In this document: positions 13,650 to 25,481 of the stretch, piece after piece
Layout of the letters: every line of letters starts with the position of its first letter
Position numbering within the stretch: the stretch's first letter is position 1
NCBI RefSeq assembly: GCF_910592395.1
Contig: NC_088325.1
Span: 992,001 to 1,056,000, forward strand
Direction: 5' to 3'
DNA: 64,000 nucleotides
From: Lineus longissimus
Lineage: Eukaryota > Nemertea > Pilidiophora > Heteronemertea > Lineidae
Notes under the pieces: model-generated
Databases searched by the model: none
Told to the model about the DNA's origin: nothing
Seen by the model: only the letters and a program-made list of their open reading frames with translations
Program-made: the position numbers and the translations under genes

Positions 13650-16600
13650 ATGCTGCTTGCATTCGTAACATTGATGGTGATTTGGGGAGTCGGTGCTGGT
13701 AAGTCAAAACGTTCCACTCAAGACCATGGGGAAGGGTTTACCATGTGACGGCCTGGGTCCAGTAAATGAAGGACGTGAAGCGAGATGTATAGTGGAACCT
13801 CCCTTAGCGGAAACCTCACTATTAAGGACACTAGTTTTGGTCCCAATTTGGTACTTCCATTCAATTTGACCTCTCTAATCAGGACACCTCTCTATTAAGG
13901 ACAGCATTTGTCAGTCCCGAGGGTGTCCTTAATAGAGAGGTTCTTCAGGTACTACCAATCAGAACTGTTATTGATCTATCTGTTTATTGGTAAAATCTGA
14001 AAAGATACAAGAATAACTAATTTCGCATTTGGTAATAGCACTGTGTATAGCACAATAATGCAAGGATCAAAGGTTTTTTAACCCAGGGAATCATGAAATA
14101 CAAAGAACCGCTTTTTGGGTTGGACAGTATTCATGGATGTGCCCCACAAAACCCAAAGGATATGAGACACCTTTACTTGATGGTGCTGCCATCTGTACGA
14201 TGGTGGACAAACTATGCAAACCATGTAGATTCGCGCACTGCTGGCTAGCACAGTGCTGCCGCTTTCGGCAGAAAGACAAACTAAATCTGACGATTAAAAC
14301 ATGGATTTATGCGCTAATCAACAAAAACAAAACCTAGCCGTTACCATGGTGGCCTAGCAGAAGTTACTCTGGCTCACCAAGATTCTGCATATTGTATCAA
14401 AAACACGAAATAAAGCCAGGAAAGGCCGAAATCAAAATCTCTAGGCGTGTCGCCATGCAACCTCATTCAATTCAAAGCTCAACCATGCAACGTGCTGAAG
14501 TTGGTTACTTATATTTCCCCGGCTTAATTATTTCTTATCCTTATCCCCGATCCTCGGAAGATTATGATTGGGGTTATCACAGGCCATATTTCCAATAGCA
14601 CCTACCGCCTGCTGGCGAAATTTGGGGTTTGTGCAGTGCCGATCCAAGGAAAGTGTTCAAAGTCACCATGTGTTTTGTTTTTTCCATTCATTGTATTGTC
14701 GCAAACCAATTCCGTTCTCACCGTTTTTTTTTCTGTTGAACAATTCAGTGAAATTCCATGCTTGCCGTGATAGTATAATCAGAAGACATCAATTGATAAA
14801 CAAAACGTGGGAAATCTCGGCCGCGAGTGTAGCTTTACAAACTGCTTTTGGTCAATGTACATACGATAAAGAAAAACTAACACCACCATGCCCATTGAGT
14901 CATATCCAACACCGCCCCTCTCGGTAGAATGCAATTGAAAGAATTTGATCCTCAATGTGACCTCTTCAAAATAGTTTGCAAAGTGAAAACTTCTCAGGGC
15001 AGAGGCGGCGGGGGCCCCACCTCAGATTCAGGTGGAGGAATTTGGATATGGAGTTTAGCTCCTACGAGCCCCTGTCAGAGACCATCGCTAAATTCCCTGA
15101 AAGTAAATCGCGTGTTTTGACTAGTTGCATGTAGCCTTTGTATTGTCTTCGGCCCCACTACCATTAGGCCTACATGGAGTTCAGGGCAGCATCGGAAATA
15201 GTGAATGTCATGGCCCAGACTCTCTGCCTTCCACATAATAGGTGACTGCAGCCGATCTGCATGGTGTTTTGGTCAAGGTAAACCTGAATTCAGAGTCTTT
15301 CAAATAAACCTTATTTGAATTGTAAATAGCCGAAACGCGCCTTAGAGGTCTCTTGCAGGCGCCGGTTGGGGCGGGCTTTCAAACTATTGTTTTTGATTGA
15401 TTTCCAGATTCGTGCGGCCGATCTCCCCTGCTTGGCGGATTCCGAATCTCGTATGGACGAGACGCCCAGCCGGGCAACTGGCCGTGGCAGGTGTCTCTGC
15501 AGGCGCCGGTCTCGGGTGGGTGGCACCACTGCGGCGGCGCCATCATCAATGATAGATGGATCCTGACTGCGGCGCATTGTGTGGCGTAAGTACATCGTTC
15601 TCATTCGCCTGTTGGTGATTCTGGAAAGGGATCGTCCAATAAAGACATCGTAGAATTTCAGAAAACGTCATATTTGGGATCGGAGAGGTCCTCCCTCATA
15701 ATCAGCAGCATATGTCGTATTCAGACCTGAGATCTCAAATCCGAAATTGCAGAACCTACTTTCGAGGGGTGGGGTGTGGTGGAGTGGAGATGACGAATTT
15801 CAGAAAAAGAGGATTTCGCAAATAACTTCATTGTAACCAACGGTATTCAGGACAATATCGATCGTCCTTTCAAAAACGATAGGTTTTTTCTCATTTCGAA
15901 TATGCAAACCCTAAGTCTTTATTGAATTTTGATTATACGGTAAAGTGGTACAATTGTACCCCTGCATGTACACTTATAAACCCTTACACTAACAGTGTAG
16001 AAATTGGCTGGCAGTACTCAGTAATGCACACACATTCTGTAATTGTACTGGGGCAACCCCGATTGGGGCCATAATTGTACCACATACCTTATTCCAGGGG
16101 AATGGACAGAAGCTTCCAAGTAAAGGCAGGAGAGCTTCACCTTCATCGGGACGACGGTAACGAGAAGGTGTACACTATCGCGGCGATACTAGCGGTAATT
16201 ATTCATTTGTTCATCTTGCCTCATGCATATACCGTGCATATACCGTGGCTGCCCCTTATCTCTGGATCGACTCACCAAAGCAAATACATCTGCTGAGACC
16301 CTCACCCAATTCAAATCCCTTCTTAAAACACACTTGTTCAATCTTCACTTCAAAAAAATAGAGGAGGTAGCGCTTTGAGCAGGGTGACCTGGAAAGGCGC
16401 TTTACAAATTCTATATTTATTCATTTATTTATTATTATTACTTGATAAACAAACTACTAATATCAAGTATGGATATATATCTATACTAATAATCTATACT
16501 AATATCTATGGGTATATTCTCAGCTTCACATACATGTAAATAGTCCAACGTTAATTGGCCTTTGCCGTTATTCGGCCTATCGACTCCCATGAAAGCTTAG

Positions 16601-18280
16601 TCGTGGGGGTCGGTGTTATCAACATTTGCCCTGGCAACCCTTTGATAAGACAGCAGAGCAAAGGGAATTTAGGCCTGGTGCGAGCGGGCTGATTTGTTTA
16701 AAGACGAAATGTCGCGTATTGGTTTGGCATGAATTCGTTCAACAGCGAGGCATGGGGAAAAATACTGTATTGTCTGGTTCTTATGCTCGGGCATGTTGAA
16801 ATATTGTTGTTCGGGAGAGCCAATTAGATTGTTCAGACTAAATTGCGTCATACGCATGGATGAAATAATGCAAATTAGGTCTGCTTCACACTGAGATTTG
16901 ATGCTGATGCCTCGTGTTGGCAGAGCGGAATTGTGTTCGGAAGTTCCCGGGAGGAAAACGCAATCATGACTTTTCTTCTCTTCCAAAGCATCCCGGCTTC
17001 AACATGGCCTTTCCGGGAAGTCCATATGACATTGCATTGATCAAGGTCGAGGAAACTATCACCTTTGGTGAATTCATTCAACCTGTGTGCCTGCCCACTG
17101 CGGACGAGGTTGTTGATTATAGGAATTGCTACGTCACTGGATGGGGGGACGCACCAGGTAGAGTATGCTCCGAAAATATTGATGAAAAAGAAATTTGATT
17201 CCTTATATTGCCACCAGGTGGCTAAAACCGAAAAAACACAAAAATGAAACTGTGGAACTCGCCTTCAGTCGAACCCAAATATAGCTGGATATTATCAGAG
17301 TTATGCACCATCTGAATGATATCAAACGCCAATACTAATTGGATATTCCTTTACTTTGAGCTGAATCCGACCCCCCCCCGAGAGCATTTTGCCCCCCCCC
17401 CCCCCCACCTCACCCCACCAAAACGCTAGCTGCGGCCCTGAACGAGCTTTAAGACTGTTGTATACTGTATGAAGCGCTGTGTAGAAGTTATTTTATCCGT
17501 TTCAGGCGGTGCCGACCCAGTCATTCTCCAGCAGGTGTTTGGGCCCGTCATGTCGGCCGACGAGTGCAGACAGAAGACGCAGTGGGAGCAAGTGGGGGTT
17601 GCCATCCATTCAACACACATCTGCTTCGGAGAGCAGAACTGGAAGGGACCTTGTCAGGTAAGATTTTGGCCAGATCTGAGACATGTCGACCAGATATAGC
17701 CCGTCGGTCGCCCTAATGAATCTTCATGAGAATTTGTCTGCATTGTTTTTTCTCTCGAATCATAAACATGGAGGTAAGGTGTATTCAGCGGGGAAAGGTT
17801 TCTCGCTGGGCCTAAAATACGATGTTCAGACGTGTGTTTTAGAGCGCCAGTACTAAAAAAACACTTGCTGTCTTTCTGCACCTATTTCAGCAAGACGACC
17901 ACTCTATTCGTGATTTAGAAATTCCAAATGATTAATTTTGTTCAATATGACCTCTATAATCAGGACACCTTCCTATCAAGGACGCCACCTGTCGGTCCCT
18001 TAATTGAGAGGTTCCACTGTATATTCTACGGCAAGCCCAGCCTCTTCTTTACAAATCCTTTAAGAAGCCAACGTCCTTTTTAAAACACCCTGTGTATGTT
18101 TTATTATTGCAGGGCGACTCCGGTGGACCATTGGTATGCGAGGCCAGCGGAAGGTTCGTCCAGGTCGGCATCGTATCCTTTGGCAACACAGTGCGATGCA
18201 ACCAACCTGGGCTTGAAACGATTTTCACGAATACAATTCCTTATTTGAACTGGATTAGAAAGATTATACAAACGTATTAA
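13650..18280 (+). CDS. Secreted chymotrypsin-fold (S1) serine protease, complete, six exons
   Basis: Predicted extracellular S1A endopeptidase of about 270 residues. Exons: 13650-13698, 15408-15585, 16098-16194, 16989-17157, 17506-17657, 18113-18280; phases agree and the total is 813 nt including TAA. Exon 1 is a hydrophobic signal peptide ([16 protein letters not shown]). Exon 2 starts with a pro-region Cys (DSCGRSP), has the activation site FR-ISYG, then WPWQVSLQ and the His motif LTAAHC. Exon 4 has the Asp motif YDIALIKV and CYVTGWG. Exon 6 has the Ser motif GDSGGPLVC and ends in a C-terminal helix (YLNWIRKII). The whole catalytic triad is present. The new N-terminus would be ISYG rather than IVGG. 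The residue six before the catalytic Ser is Gly, so trypsin-like Arg/Lys specificity is unlikely (inference). An in-frame Met at 13569 also exists; 13650 gives the clean signal peptide. Exon 4's acceptor (TTCCAAAG) is the least certain boundary. Physiological role unknown. Confidence 0.9.
13786..13960. mobile_element. TIR element of the 'TCCTTAATAGAGAGGTTC' family
   Basis: Begins AGTGGAACCTCCCTTAGCGG and ends with the near-complement TCCTTAATAGAGAGGTTC. It lies in intron 1 of the serine protease. Related pieces occur at 17942-18020, 43853-43975, 44250-44405 and 55230-55262, so this is a dispersed non-coding DNA-transposon family. Confidence 0.7.
16230..16440 (+). mobile_element. 3' end of a CR1/L2-like LINE
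   Basis: In intron 3 of the protease, one frame reads [20 protein letters not shown], the typical C-terminus of L2/CR1-type reverse transcriptases. It is followed by a GCGCTTTGAGCAGG...GGCGCTTTACAAAT tail and short A/T repeats, as at LINE 3' ends. 5'-truncated fossil. Confidence 0.75.
16560..16730. repeat. Diverged copy of the 19.6-20.0 kb repeat family
   Basis: Shares GTGGGGGTCGGTGTTATCAA, CCCTTTGATAAGACAG and TTTAGGCC...GCGAGCGGG with the tandem array at 19640-20000. A more distant relative lies at 49920-50090. Confidence 0.7.
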
Positions 18281-18450
18281 ATGACAATTTCACTTCTAAA
18301 TGTTATTCATTCTCGTTTTTTCGTCAAATGGTGAATCAAATGCTTTGATAGAGAAAGGTTGTGACAATGTCGTCAGGCTATTGAGGCGCAGCATATGCTT
18401 TTTCTGAGACATCCTTTATAGCGAAGGATATTGCATGGTCAGACCTAGAT

Positions 18451-18572
18451 ATGGGTGATATGAATAAAGACTAGCAAATGCTTTTACTTCAATTTTGTAC
18501 AGAAAGGCCTAGTGTAAATGTATATGGAGTTTTAGATAAAAGCAATTGCTAGTCTTTATTCATATCACCCAT
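18451..18572. mobile_element. 122-bp hairpin element downstream of the protease
   Basis: Starts ATGGGTGATATGAATAAAGA and ends with its inverted complement, over about 35 bp of near-perfect arms. An AATAAA (18463-18468) lies within the left arm and its complement in the right arm. It lies 170 bp past the protease stop, so it may supply the poly(A) signal (inference). Confidence 0.8.
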
Positions 18573-18683
18573 TGATCGGAGGTGCTTACATGCTTTTCTG
18601 AGTCACCTAACCAACAGTAATGAGTGTGTCCCTTTGGTCAGACAGAGACAGATTGTGACGATGTCTTCAGGCTTCCTTATACA

Positions 18684-18974
18684 TAAGGGACAACTTGGGC
18701 GTGTGATTTACCTGGCCAGGAGGATAATGTGCCAACTTGACACCATGTGCCGCCACTTGTACTATTACACTGATGCCATTCTCTGATAACGATTTTCACC
18801 AGTGATGGAGGGCAGTTTGGGGGTCTAACTTGTGAATTTCAGGCAGGCCTCGTATAGTGCATTGTTTATTGCAGTTCAAAGAGTTTTCATTAATCCTTTT
18901 TGGAGAAGTTGCGGTCCTGCTGGAAGCCGTTTTTGTATGAAAAACCGACATATCTAATTCCCAAGTTGTTTAAT
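18684..18974. mobile_element. TTAA-type MITE family, copy 1 (diverged)
   Basis: Begins AAGGGACAACTTGGGCGTG and ends near TTCCCAAGTTGTTTAA. It is the inverted, diverged relative of 42418-42724 and 53921-54227. It lacks clear coding sequence. Confidence 0.7.
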
Positions 18975-19639
18975 AACTAGATATTGATAAGACGTGCACT
19001 ACCTTGCAGCTTTGTACGAAGAAATAATAAGTTTAGGTGAAAATGCAGATTTCATACAGTTAGCCACAGGTAAAGCTCTTGATACCAGTATGTTCAGGTA
19101 CGAGTGCTGAAGATAGCATCAGCATTTTAGGCCAATGAAATTTGATTTCATGGTTGTCGTCACCCACTTTTAGGAAATGGCTGAGAGTTTTCCTGTACCA
19201 TTCATCTTTCATCATCAGTTTGTGTTTTTTTATTGCTCATGTCCTATCCAAAGACATGTTAACTGAAAATATGAAAAGTTTCATTTATTTTGAAGAAAAA
19301 AAGTAGAAGTGGCGAGCTGCTGGTGCAGGCTCAAAATTAGGCTAGGCTGTGGCAAGAAACATGAAATCAAATTTTGGTGGCCTTAGCATCAGTAGCAAGG
19401 TGGATAAGGTCGAAAATACTCAGTGTGGAGAAAACAGAATAGCAGTGGAGCTGAGGTGTCTTCTGAATGATACTGCGATTCTCTACTACAGAAACTAGAA
19501 GATGGATACATGTAGATGACAAAGTGCAGTTTTGTTTTCTTGCTTTCGAGGTAGGTTTTAGACCCCAAAAGATTAATTTTCGTTATGATATTATAAGAGT
19601 TTAATCGACTAGTGCACACATTACCCGGTACATTTATCA

Positions 19640-20000
19640 GCCCTTGTCTGTTTTTGGCCTAGCAACCCCTATGCATGGTGTTTCGTTTTTTCGGGTTTTG
19701 TTTAAAGACACTAGACTGTATTGGGCGACCCCTATGCATGGTGTTGCGTGGGGGTCAATGTTATCAATATTAGCCCTGAATACCCTTTGATAAGACAGTA
19801 AAACAAAGGGAACTTAGGCCCTGGCGCGAGTGGGTTTTGTTTAAAGACACTAGACTGTATTGGGCGACCCCTATGCATGGTGTTTCGTGGGGGTCAATGT
19901 TATCATTATTAGCCCTGAATACCCTTTGATAAGACAGTAAAACAAAGACAATTTAGGCCTAGGCGCGAGCGGGTTTTGTTTAAAGACACTAGACTGTATT
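19640..20000. repeat. 139-bp tandem repeat
   Basis: GTTTAAAGACACTAGACTGT recurs at 19700, 19839 and 19978 with the intervening sequence conserved, giving about two and a half units of 139 bp. Related single copies occur elsewhere in the window. Confidence 0.9.
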
Positions 20001-20800
20001 GGGCTGGGCCAGAATTCTTTTAACTGCGCTGTAAAGGCAAGACGAAAACGTATTGCAGGAGCAATTAAAGGTAGATGACAGATCGACACTAGCTTTTAGA
20101 AATTCGACAAGATGTGATAGATACCCTCACTCTAATGCTAGTGAATGCCATTTTAGCCAAGGGATAACCATGTCTATGCGGCAAAGGGGAGTAGTAGAAA
20201 CATCTGTATACATTTCCGCTAGTATTAAATAACAAACTAATATCTTTTCAAGGTCAATCTTCCGACAATCACAAGCACCTGGTCCATCCGATACTTTCCC
20301 ATCAATAGATCTACCGGTACTAGTATGCCCAATCGCCGAACACTTGATATATGTATATATACCTACATAACATATATAGTTTGATCTATCAGGCCTACAA
20401 TTTCAACAACATAATCGTGAAATGAGATGGTTGAAAGATTTTGTGTTGTCTATTCTAAGGACGATTGTAGGATACTTCATCGGTCTAGTGGTGTATTTGG
20501 GTTTCACTTACATGAGGAAAGTATAGATTGGTGTGGCCTTCCCACCCTTCCTCTTTCTCCTCCCCTTCCCCAAACTAAAATACATTCTTTGCCGCCCTTC
20601 TTCCTGTGCTGAAAAGCAAACGGGGAAGCCCTAGAGGCCGCCGCGCGCCCATGGGCTGGACTGTTTCCGGCTCAAATTTCTAATGAGACCTTCTGTTTCG
20701 GGGATGAAAAAAATCAAAATGAAGAATATTATTTTTTTTTTTCAGATTCAAGAGTTGTTTCAAGCATTCCAGTCGGCCTGAGCCGGAGTTTGTAGGGGAA

Positions 20801-21882
20801 ATGCAGGGTCTTCTCGGAGATCACGTGATTGATCATGCCACGGAGCAAATTCCTATCGAGACGGTGTGTGGCGAAGGAAAGGTTCTAGGTAAGTGCGGTC
20901 TGTGTTAGTCATCCAAAAGGAACAGATTGAACGTCGGAGTGATATTGAAACGGGAATATTCAAAGCTCTCTTTTCAATTTCAGGTCTCTACGTATCAGCC
21001 AGTTGGTGCGGCCCGTGTCGGAAATTCACCCCGCAGCTCGTGGCGTTCTATAACCGAATGAGAGCAAAAGTTGGCAGCAACTTCCAAGTCATCTTCATCA
21101 GCCGGGATAAGACGGAGGATGAGTTCCGGGACTACTTCGCCGCCATGCCTTGGCTGGCTATGCCGTACAACAAGGAAAAAGCAGTGAGTTGCCTCTCATG
21201 TTCGGCCGGTTTCGCGAACCGTACGAACGACGGACGGAATGCGACACAGAACGACTCACGCCATCAGTTATCGTAGTAAAGTAGGGCGGCGCCGTGGAAA
21301 AGCGTCCGCTTTGTGGCCGGAAGGTCCCGGGCTCGAGGCTCAGCCGATGCCATTCGTGCTATTTTAACTGGTCTGAAATGGCTAAGTGTAGCGCTGTATG
21401 TGCGCTGCTTGGTTTCTACTGAAAGGTTTCTGTATGGTTAGGAATGAATGTAAAGCGCTTGAGACATTACTGCAATACACTACAGCGCTATATGAATTAG
21501 CATGCATTTCAAGTCTTGTTAGTGTATTCATGTTTTGAGCGGTGTTGAGAAGACTTGTTTATCTAGACTCCCATGCAGTCCATTTCGTCATCCTGATCGT
21601 CCTTCCTCGTACCGGGCGACAGGAGGAGACCGATCCACTGCGTCCGGAGTGTATGTTTATCAAGAACAAAACATTTCACTGCATCAAAAGAAACAAATGT
21701 CAGAAATTCAGATCTAAATACTCAAAATTACTTTTCAGGATGTGATTAAGACAAAGCTAGAAATTAAGTCCATACCGTCCTTCATTCTTTTCGACTCAGA
21801 ATCGGGGAAAATTATTCAGAAAAATGGCCGCAATTGCATCGTGGCAGACCCGGACGGACACGACTACCCGTGGAATCAATGA
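20801..21882 (+). CDS. Nucleoredoxin/tryparedoxin-like thioredoxin-fold protein, three exons
   Basis: Small cytosolic thiol oxidoreductase of 143 residues. Exons: 20801-20888 (exon extends 5' to an acceptor at 20746), 20984-21183, 21739-21882; phases join exactly. Residues 31-41 read LYVSASWCGPC, the thioredoxin-fold active site (CGPC, residues 38-41). The family signatures FISRDKTEDEFRDYF and MPWLAMPY follow, then the cis-Pro loop IPSFILFD (Pro 109), and the end has the family-typical DPDGHDYPW. Length matches nucleoredoxin-like 2 and tryparedoxins (about 145-155 residues). Most relatives carry WCPPC; this one has thioredoxin-type WCGPC. The third exon is not obvious as an ORF because it opens at an internal splice site. 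The reading frame stays open upstream of the chosen Met to the 20746 acceptor, so an upstream coding exon cannot be excluded. A SINE-like repeat sits in intron 2. Likely poly(A) signal at 22486. Confidence 0.85.
21281..21508 (+). mobile_element. Probable tRNA-derived SINE with LINE-like tail
   Basis: In intron 2 of the nucleoredoxin-like gene. The 5' part (GGGCGGCGCCGTGG...AGGTCCCGGGCTCGAGGC) resembles tRNA-type A and B boxes. The 3' part (AAAGCGCTTGAGAC...TACAGCGCTATATGAAT) resembles the tail of the LINE fragment at 16230-16440. No clear target-site duplication was seen. Confidence 0.6.
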
Positions 21883-22485
21883 ACCACGACCGGAAGTTGT
21901 TTGGTCGCCTTGTTGTTCATCGTCTCTTGCGGAATCCGATCGCTCGCATTTGATGACATTACACCAGCGGTGTTTCTTCAGCATTCCAACTTACAGAAAT
22001 TGGCGACACTGATTTCTATCAACTGAAACATTTACTCAGGCAATCACAGATTACACCTGTTGTGAACAACCAAGAATGCCAGGCCCTGGAGTGAAAGGAC
22101 CCGTACTTTCGGTCTGTCCGCGACACCCAACTCGTCAATGGGCCCGTTTTGCCTCTCCCTTCCGAACGACGAAGTACGAAGGTCTTCCGTGTCAATAAGT
22201 TCTGCCCGAATTCATTTACGTGAATTTCACTGCTTGTAAATCGGTTTTCAAACTTTATAGTAGCACGAGGAAATGAGGAACACTTCAAAAACCGTTGTCG
22301 ATAGAATACATATAATAACACACACAATTCGTCGTTCGTACATGCAGCTCTTCGTCGACGTGCCTGGTGTCGAAAGATGGGATTGGCTTCACTTGTCTTC
22401 GCCGGACACATACATTACGACCGCACAGTATAACCGGACTGTGTCCGCGGCCACAGATTCATCCTCACTTTGAGGATAAAAGTAC

Positions 22486-22491
22486 AATAAA
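22486..22491 (+). terminator. Candidate poly(A) signal, nucleoredoxin-like gene
   Basis: First AATAAA that I see after the stop at 21882, about 600 bp downstream. Confidence 0.45.
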
Positions 22492-23249
22492 TGTCGTTTA
22501 AAATAAAACAGTTTGAATTTACCAATGTTTGCGTTTCTCGGCATTTTCTCTTGGACCATTTCCACACCGACCGTGGTGAGAGGAGACAACATGTTGCAAA
22601 AACTACAAATTAGATATTCCTCTACCGTTTATTTGGCTGTTTCCGCCCAGTTTCCAAAGAAGTGTTATCTTCCTGGCGATACCTGTTGCAATCGCAATTC
22701 GTACGTCGGCCGGGAATGTTTTTAGAAAATCGGGTCATCCCCGCCTTTTCTAGATGCATGTATGTTTTCATTAAAGATTGATGCACAGAATGGTGGTTAA
22801 GCAACTGCATGGGCTTTGCAGGCAAAGCTGATCACCTCCCAGAATGGGGGCTAAAGATCTCCCGTGCTTTGATAGAAATAACCACCCTCTGCCGGCTTTG
22901 TCGGGACTTGGATGTGTATACCGCTTATGGGAGTGCCCCCCCCCCCCCACCCCCACGGCTTGGAGTGTCACCAATGAACCGGAACCGTATTCTAATCACA
23001 AGTCCTATATACATATTACAGGAAGTATGCAAGTAGGCCTATGGCTAATTGTCTCATAACAAAAGCAGTAATTATTCACTCCCAAGGGCTTTTTTATATG
23101 CACAGCTGGCCAGGGTCGTTACGTTGTGTAGAATACTGTGTACATCTCTGACTCGCCAGACAATAAAAAGTCATTTTGCCTATGACGTCACACTGCCCGG
23201 CCGCACTGCACAGACAGAGTAAATAATTAAACCTGTCATGTTTGCAGTG

Positions 23250-23822
23250 CGGTGGCCCATAGAGGACATGCGTTTATTTTCAATATAATAGAAAAATTTT
23301 CTTTTTACAATGCGTTTTTTTCTCTCTCGAATTACAACCGCCGTCGGATTTATTTCTCACCGCCGAAAAAATAATTTCCACCGCCGGGTAAAAAATAATA
23401 ATTCCCACCACCGCCAAAGAAAATAATATCCACCGCGGTGGAAATGATATCCACCGCGGTCGGAGCTAATTCGTTATTGACACCGGGTGGATATTATTTC
23501 CACCGCGGTGGATATTAATTTCCACCGCGGTCGATATTAATTCCCACCGCGGTCGATATTAATTTCCACCGCGGTCGATATTAATTCCCACCGCGGTCGA
23601 TATTAATTTCCACCGCGGTCGATATTAATTTCCACCGCGGTGGATATTATTTTCTTTGGCGGTGGTGGGAATTATTATTTTTTACCCGGCGGTGGAAATT
23701 ATTTTTTCGGCGGTGAGAAATAAATCCGACGGCGGTTGTAATTCGAGAGAAAAAAAACGCATTGTAAAAAATTGTTTTCTATTATATTGAAAAAATAAAC
23801 GCATGTCCTCTATGGGCCACCG
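23250..23822. mobile_element. 573-bp near-perfect palindromic (foldback) element
   Basis: The left arm from CGGTGGCCCATAGAGGACAT matches the complement of the right arm over about 205 bp with only small indels in A/T runs. The central loop is a tandem array of about 22-24 bp units built on CCACCGCGGT, itself self-complementary. No open frame; a MITE or foldback transposon. Confidence 0.9.
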
Positions 23823-24526
23823 TATATCGCCCATGATGATAGGGCTAACAGTAGGACATTAATAATACCTTCTGGGCCTACATGTAATTGGGTCACGGGA
23901 TATCGCCGTTGCAGAAGTCAAGTTTCGTCATGGCGATCGCAAGTCCGATAGTTCGAGGTAAGTGTCAGTCAGTTTTGATGTGATTTTTTCACATAGGCCT
24001 ACCACTGGTTTGGATACTTGAAAACTCGTGTCAAATCAAAGGAAGTTTTAACCTTTTTGATCTAAGTACCGTAGCAAAGAATACGTCTTGCCTCGCGTTG
24101 ATGATACAAACCATAGTTGATGGTTGACATCACCAGTCGGAGGAAGCCGTTGCGTAGATCGACAAGCCCATTTTATTAATGTTGTGAGCTCATCGTCAGC
24201 CTCGGCGAGCTAGTTGAGTGTCCAGCCTCGGAAACTCCAGCCGCGAATTCGAACTCTCCCAGGGCCGGTGTAGAAGTTTAAAATGTCCTAGAATGCCCGG
24301 GAAACAAAGGATTCTATTCTGTGCTTCAATCTCTGAGCTATTGACGGTCAGGGTCTCTATAGAACCATATTGCAGAATACAATAGGGCCGGACACTTTTT
24401 CCAGGGGGCATTTGTTACTGTTACACCGGCACACCTCCCGGCGTCACCAAACAAAAGACCAAGTGGACACATACCACGTGTTCTTTTGTTTGGTTTGGGA
24501 GTGCGGAGTGTGGTTTATGTGTGTGT

Positions 24527-24570
<44 letters not shown>

Positions 24571-24590
24571 TGTTGTTGTTGTTGTTGTTG
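24527..24590. repeat. (GTC)n(GTT)n microsatellite
   Basis: Compound trinucleotide run, GTC changing to GTT. It creates spurious poly-Val/Arg/Cys frames. Confidence 0.97.
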
Positions 24591-25481
24591 ATGATGGAGC
24601 ATGCTACACGTCACTCTTAAAGCCTAAAAATGGATTGGGAGGGAAATTAATCGGAGAAATAGACATTTGCTTGACTTTGGAGTCTAACTTCAATAAATTT
24701 AATCACCAAGTTTGATTTTGGCAATCGTCAGTCCTTTTAGTTATTGAACCCGTGAGTTGCCATCTGTCCTGACAGCACCATAAATTCATTATGCTCTCTA
24801 TTCTATGATAATGGTACTCTATCCATCCGGACCATGTTAGACTTATTTGCATACCGACGATAATTGATCATGATGACAGTACAAATTTGTCATAATATAT
24901 ACTTTACCAGCATGACCCGCTCAATTGTCACATATTACACAAATCAAGTTTATGCTGGATGATGATATATTTTTCAAGTGACCCAGAAGAATTCACTCGA
25001 AAAATACTTTCAGACGAGCTATGAATTTGGGGGGGGGGGGGCGTGTGCCCAAAAGAGTATATTGAAGGGAGAGTACAGACAGGAGCCAGGGGATACTTAA
25101 TCTTTTTGTTGTTTTTCAAAGGCTTATATGCGCCGTTATATTACGGGCTGTGTTGCATTCAGAATAAAATGTTCACCTCTACAGGCGTGTATACTTTCGA
25201 CCTACTTTGAGATGGAAGTGACCCCTATTGGCGTCATCGTGTAACTTGACATGACCTACCTGGCTCCTACCTAAGTGTTCTGTTTGGTTTTAAAAAGCTT
25301 CTTGAGAAATTTGTCTGAGAGAACAAAGCCATAGATGACCCTCAAACATTCCGACACGCCTTCCTGTGATGGAGTGCGCGGACTATCTCTGACAGGGCAG
25401 ATTTCCTCCAGGTCTCGGTTTCTTTCCCGAATTTGGAAAAGGTTAGACTTGCCAGAAATGTGTTTGCATCTTACAACTTCT

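Noticed and set aside
24370-24715. Frames rich in Arg, Val or Cys
   Set aside because: Generated by the GTC/GTT microsatellite.
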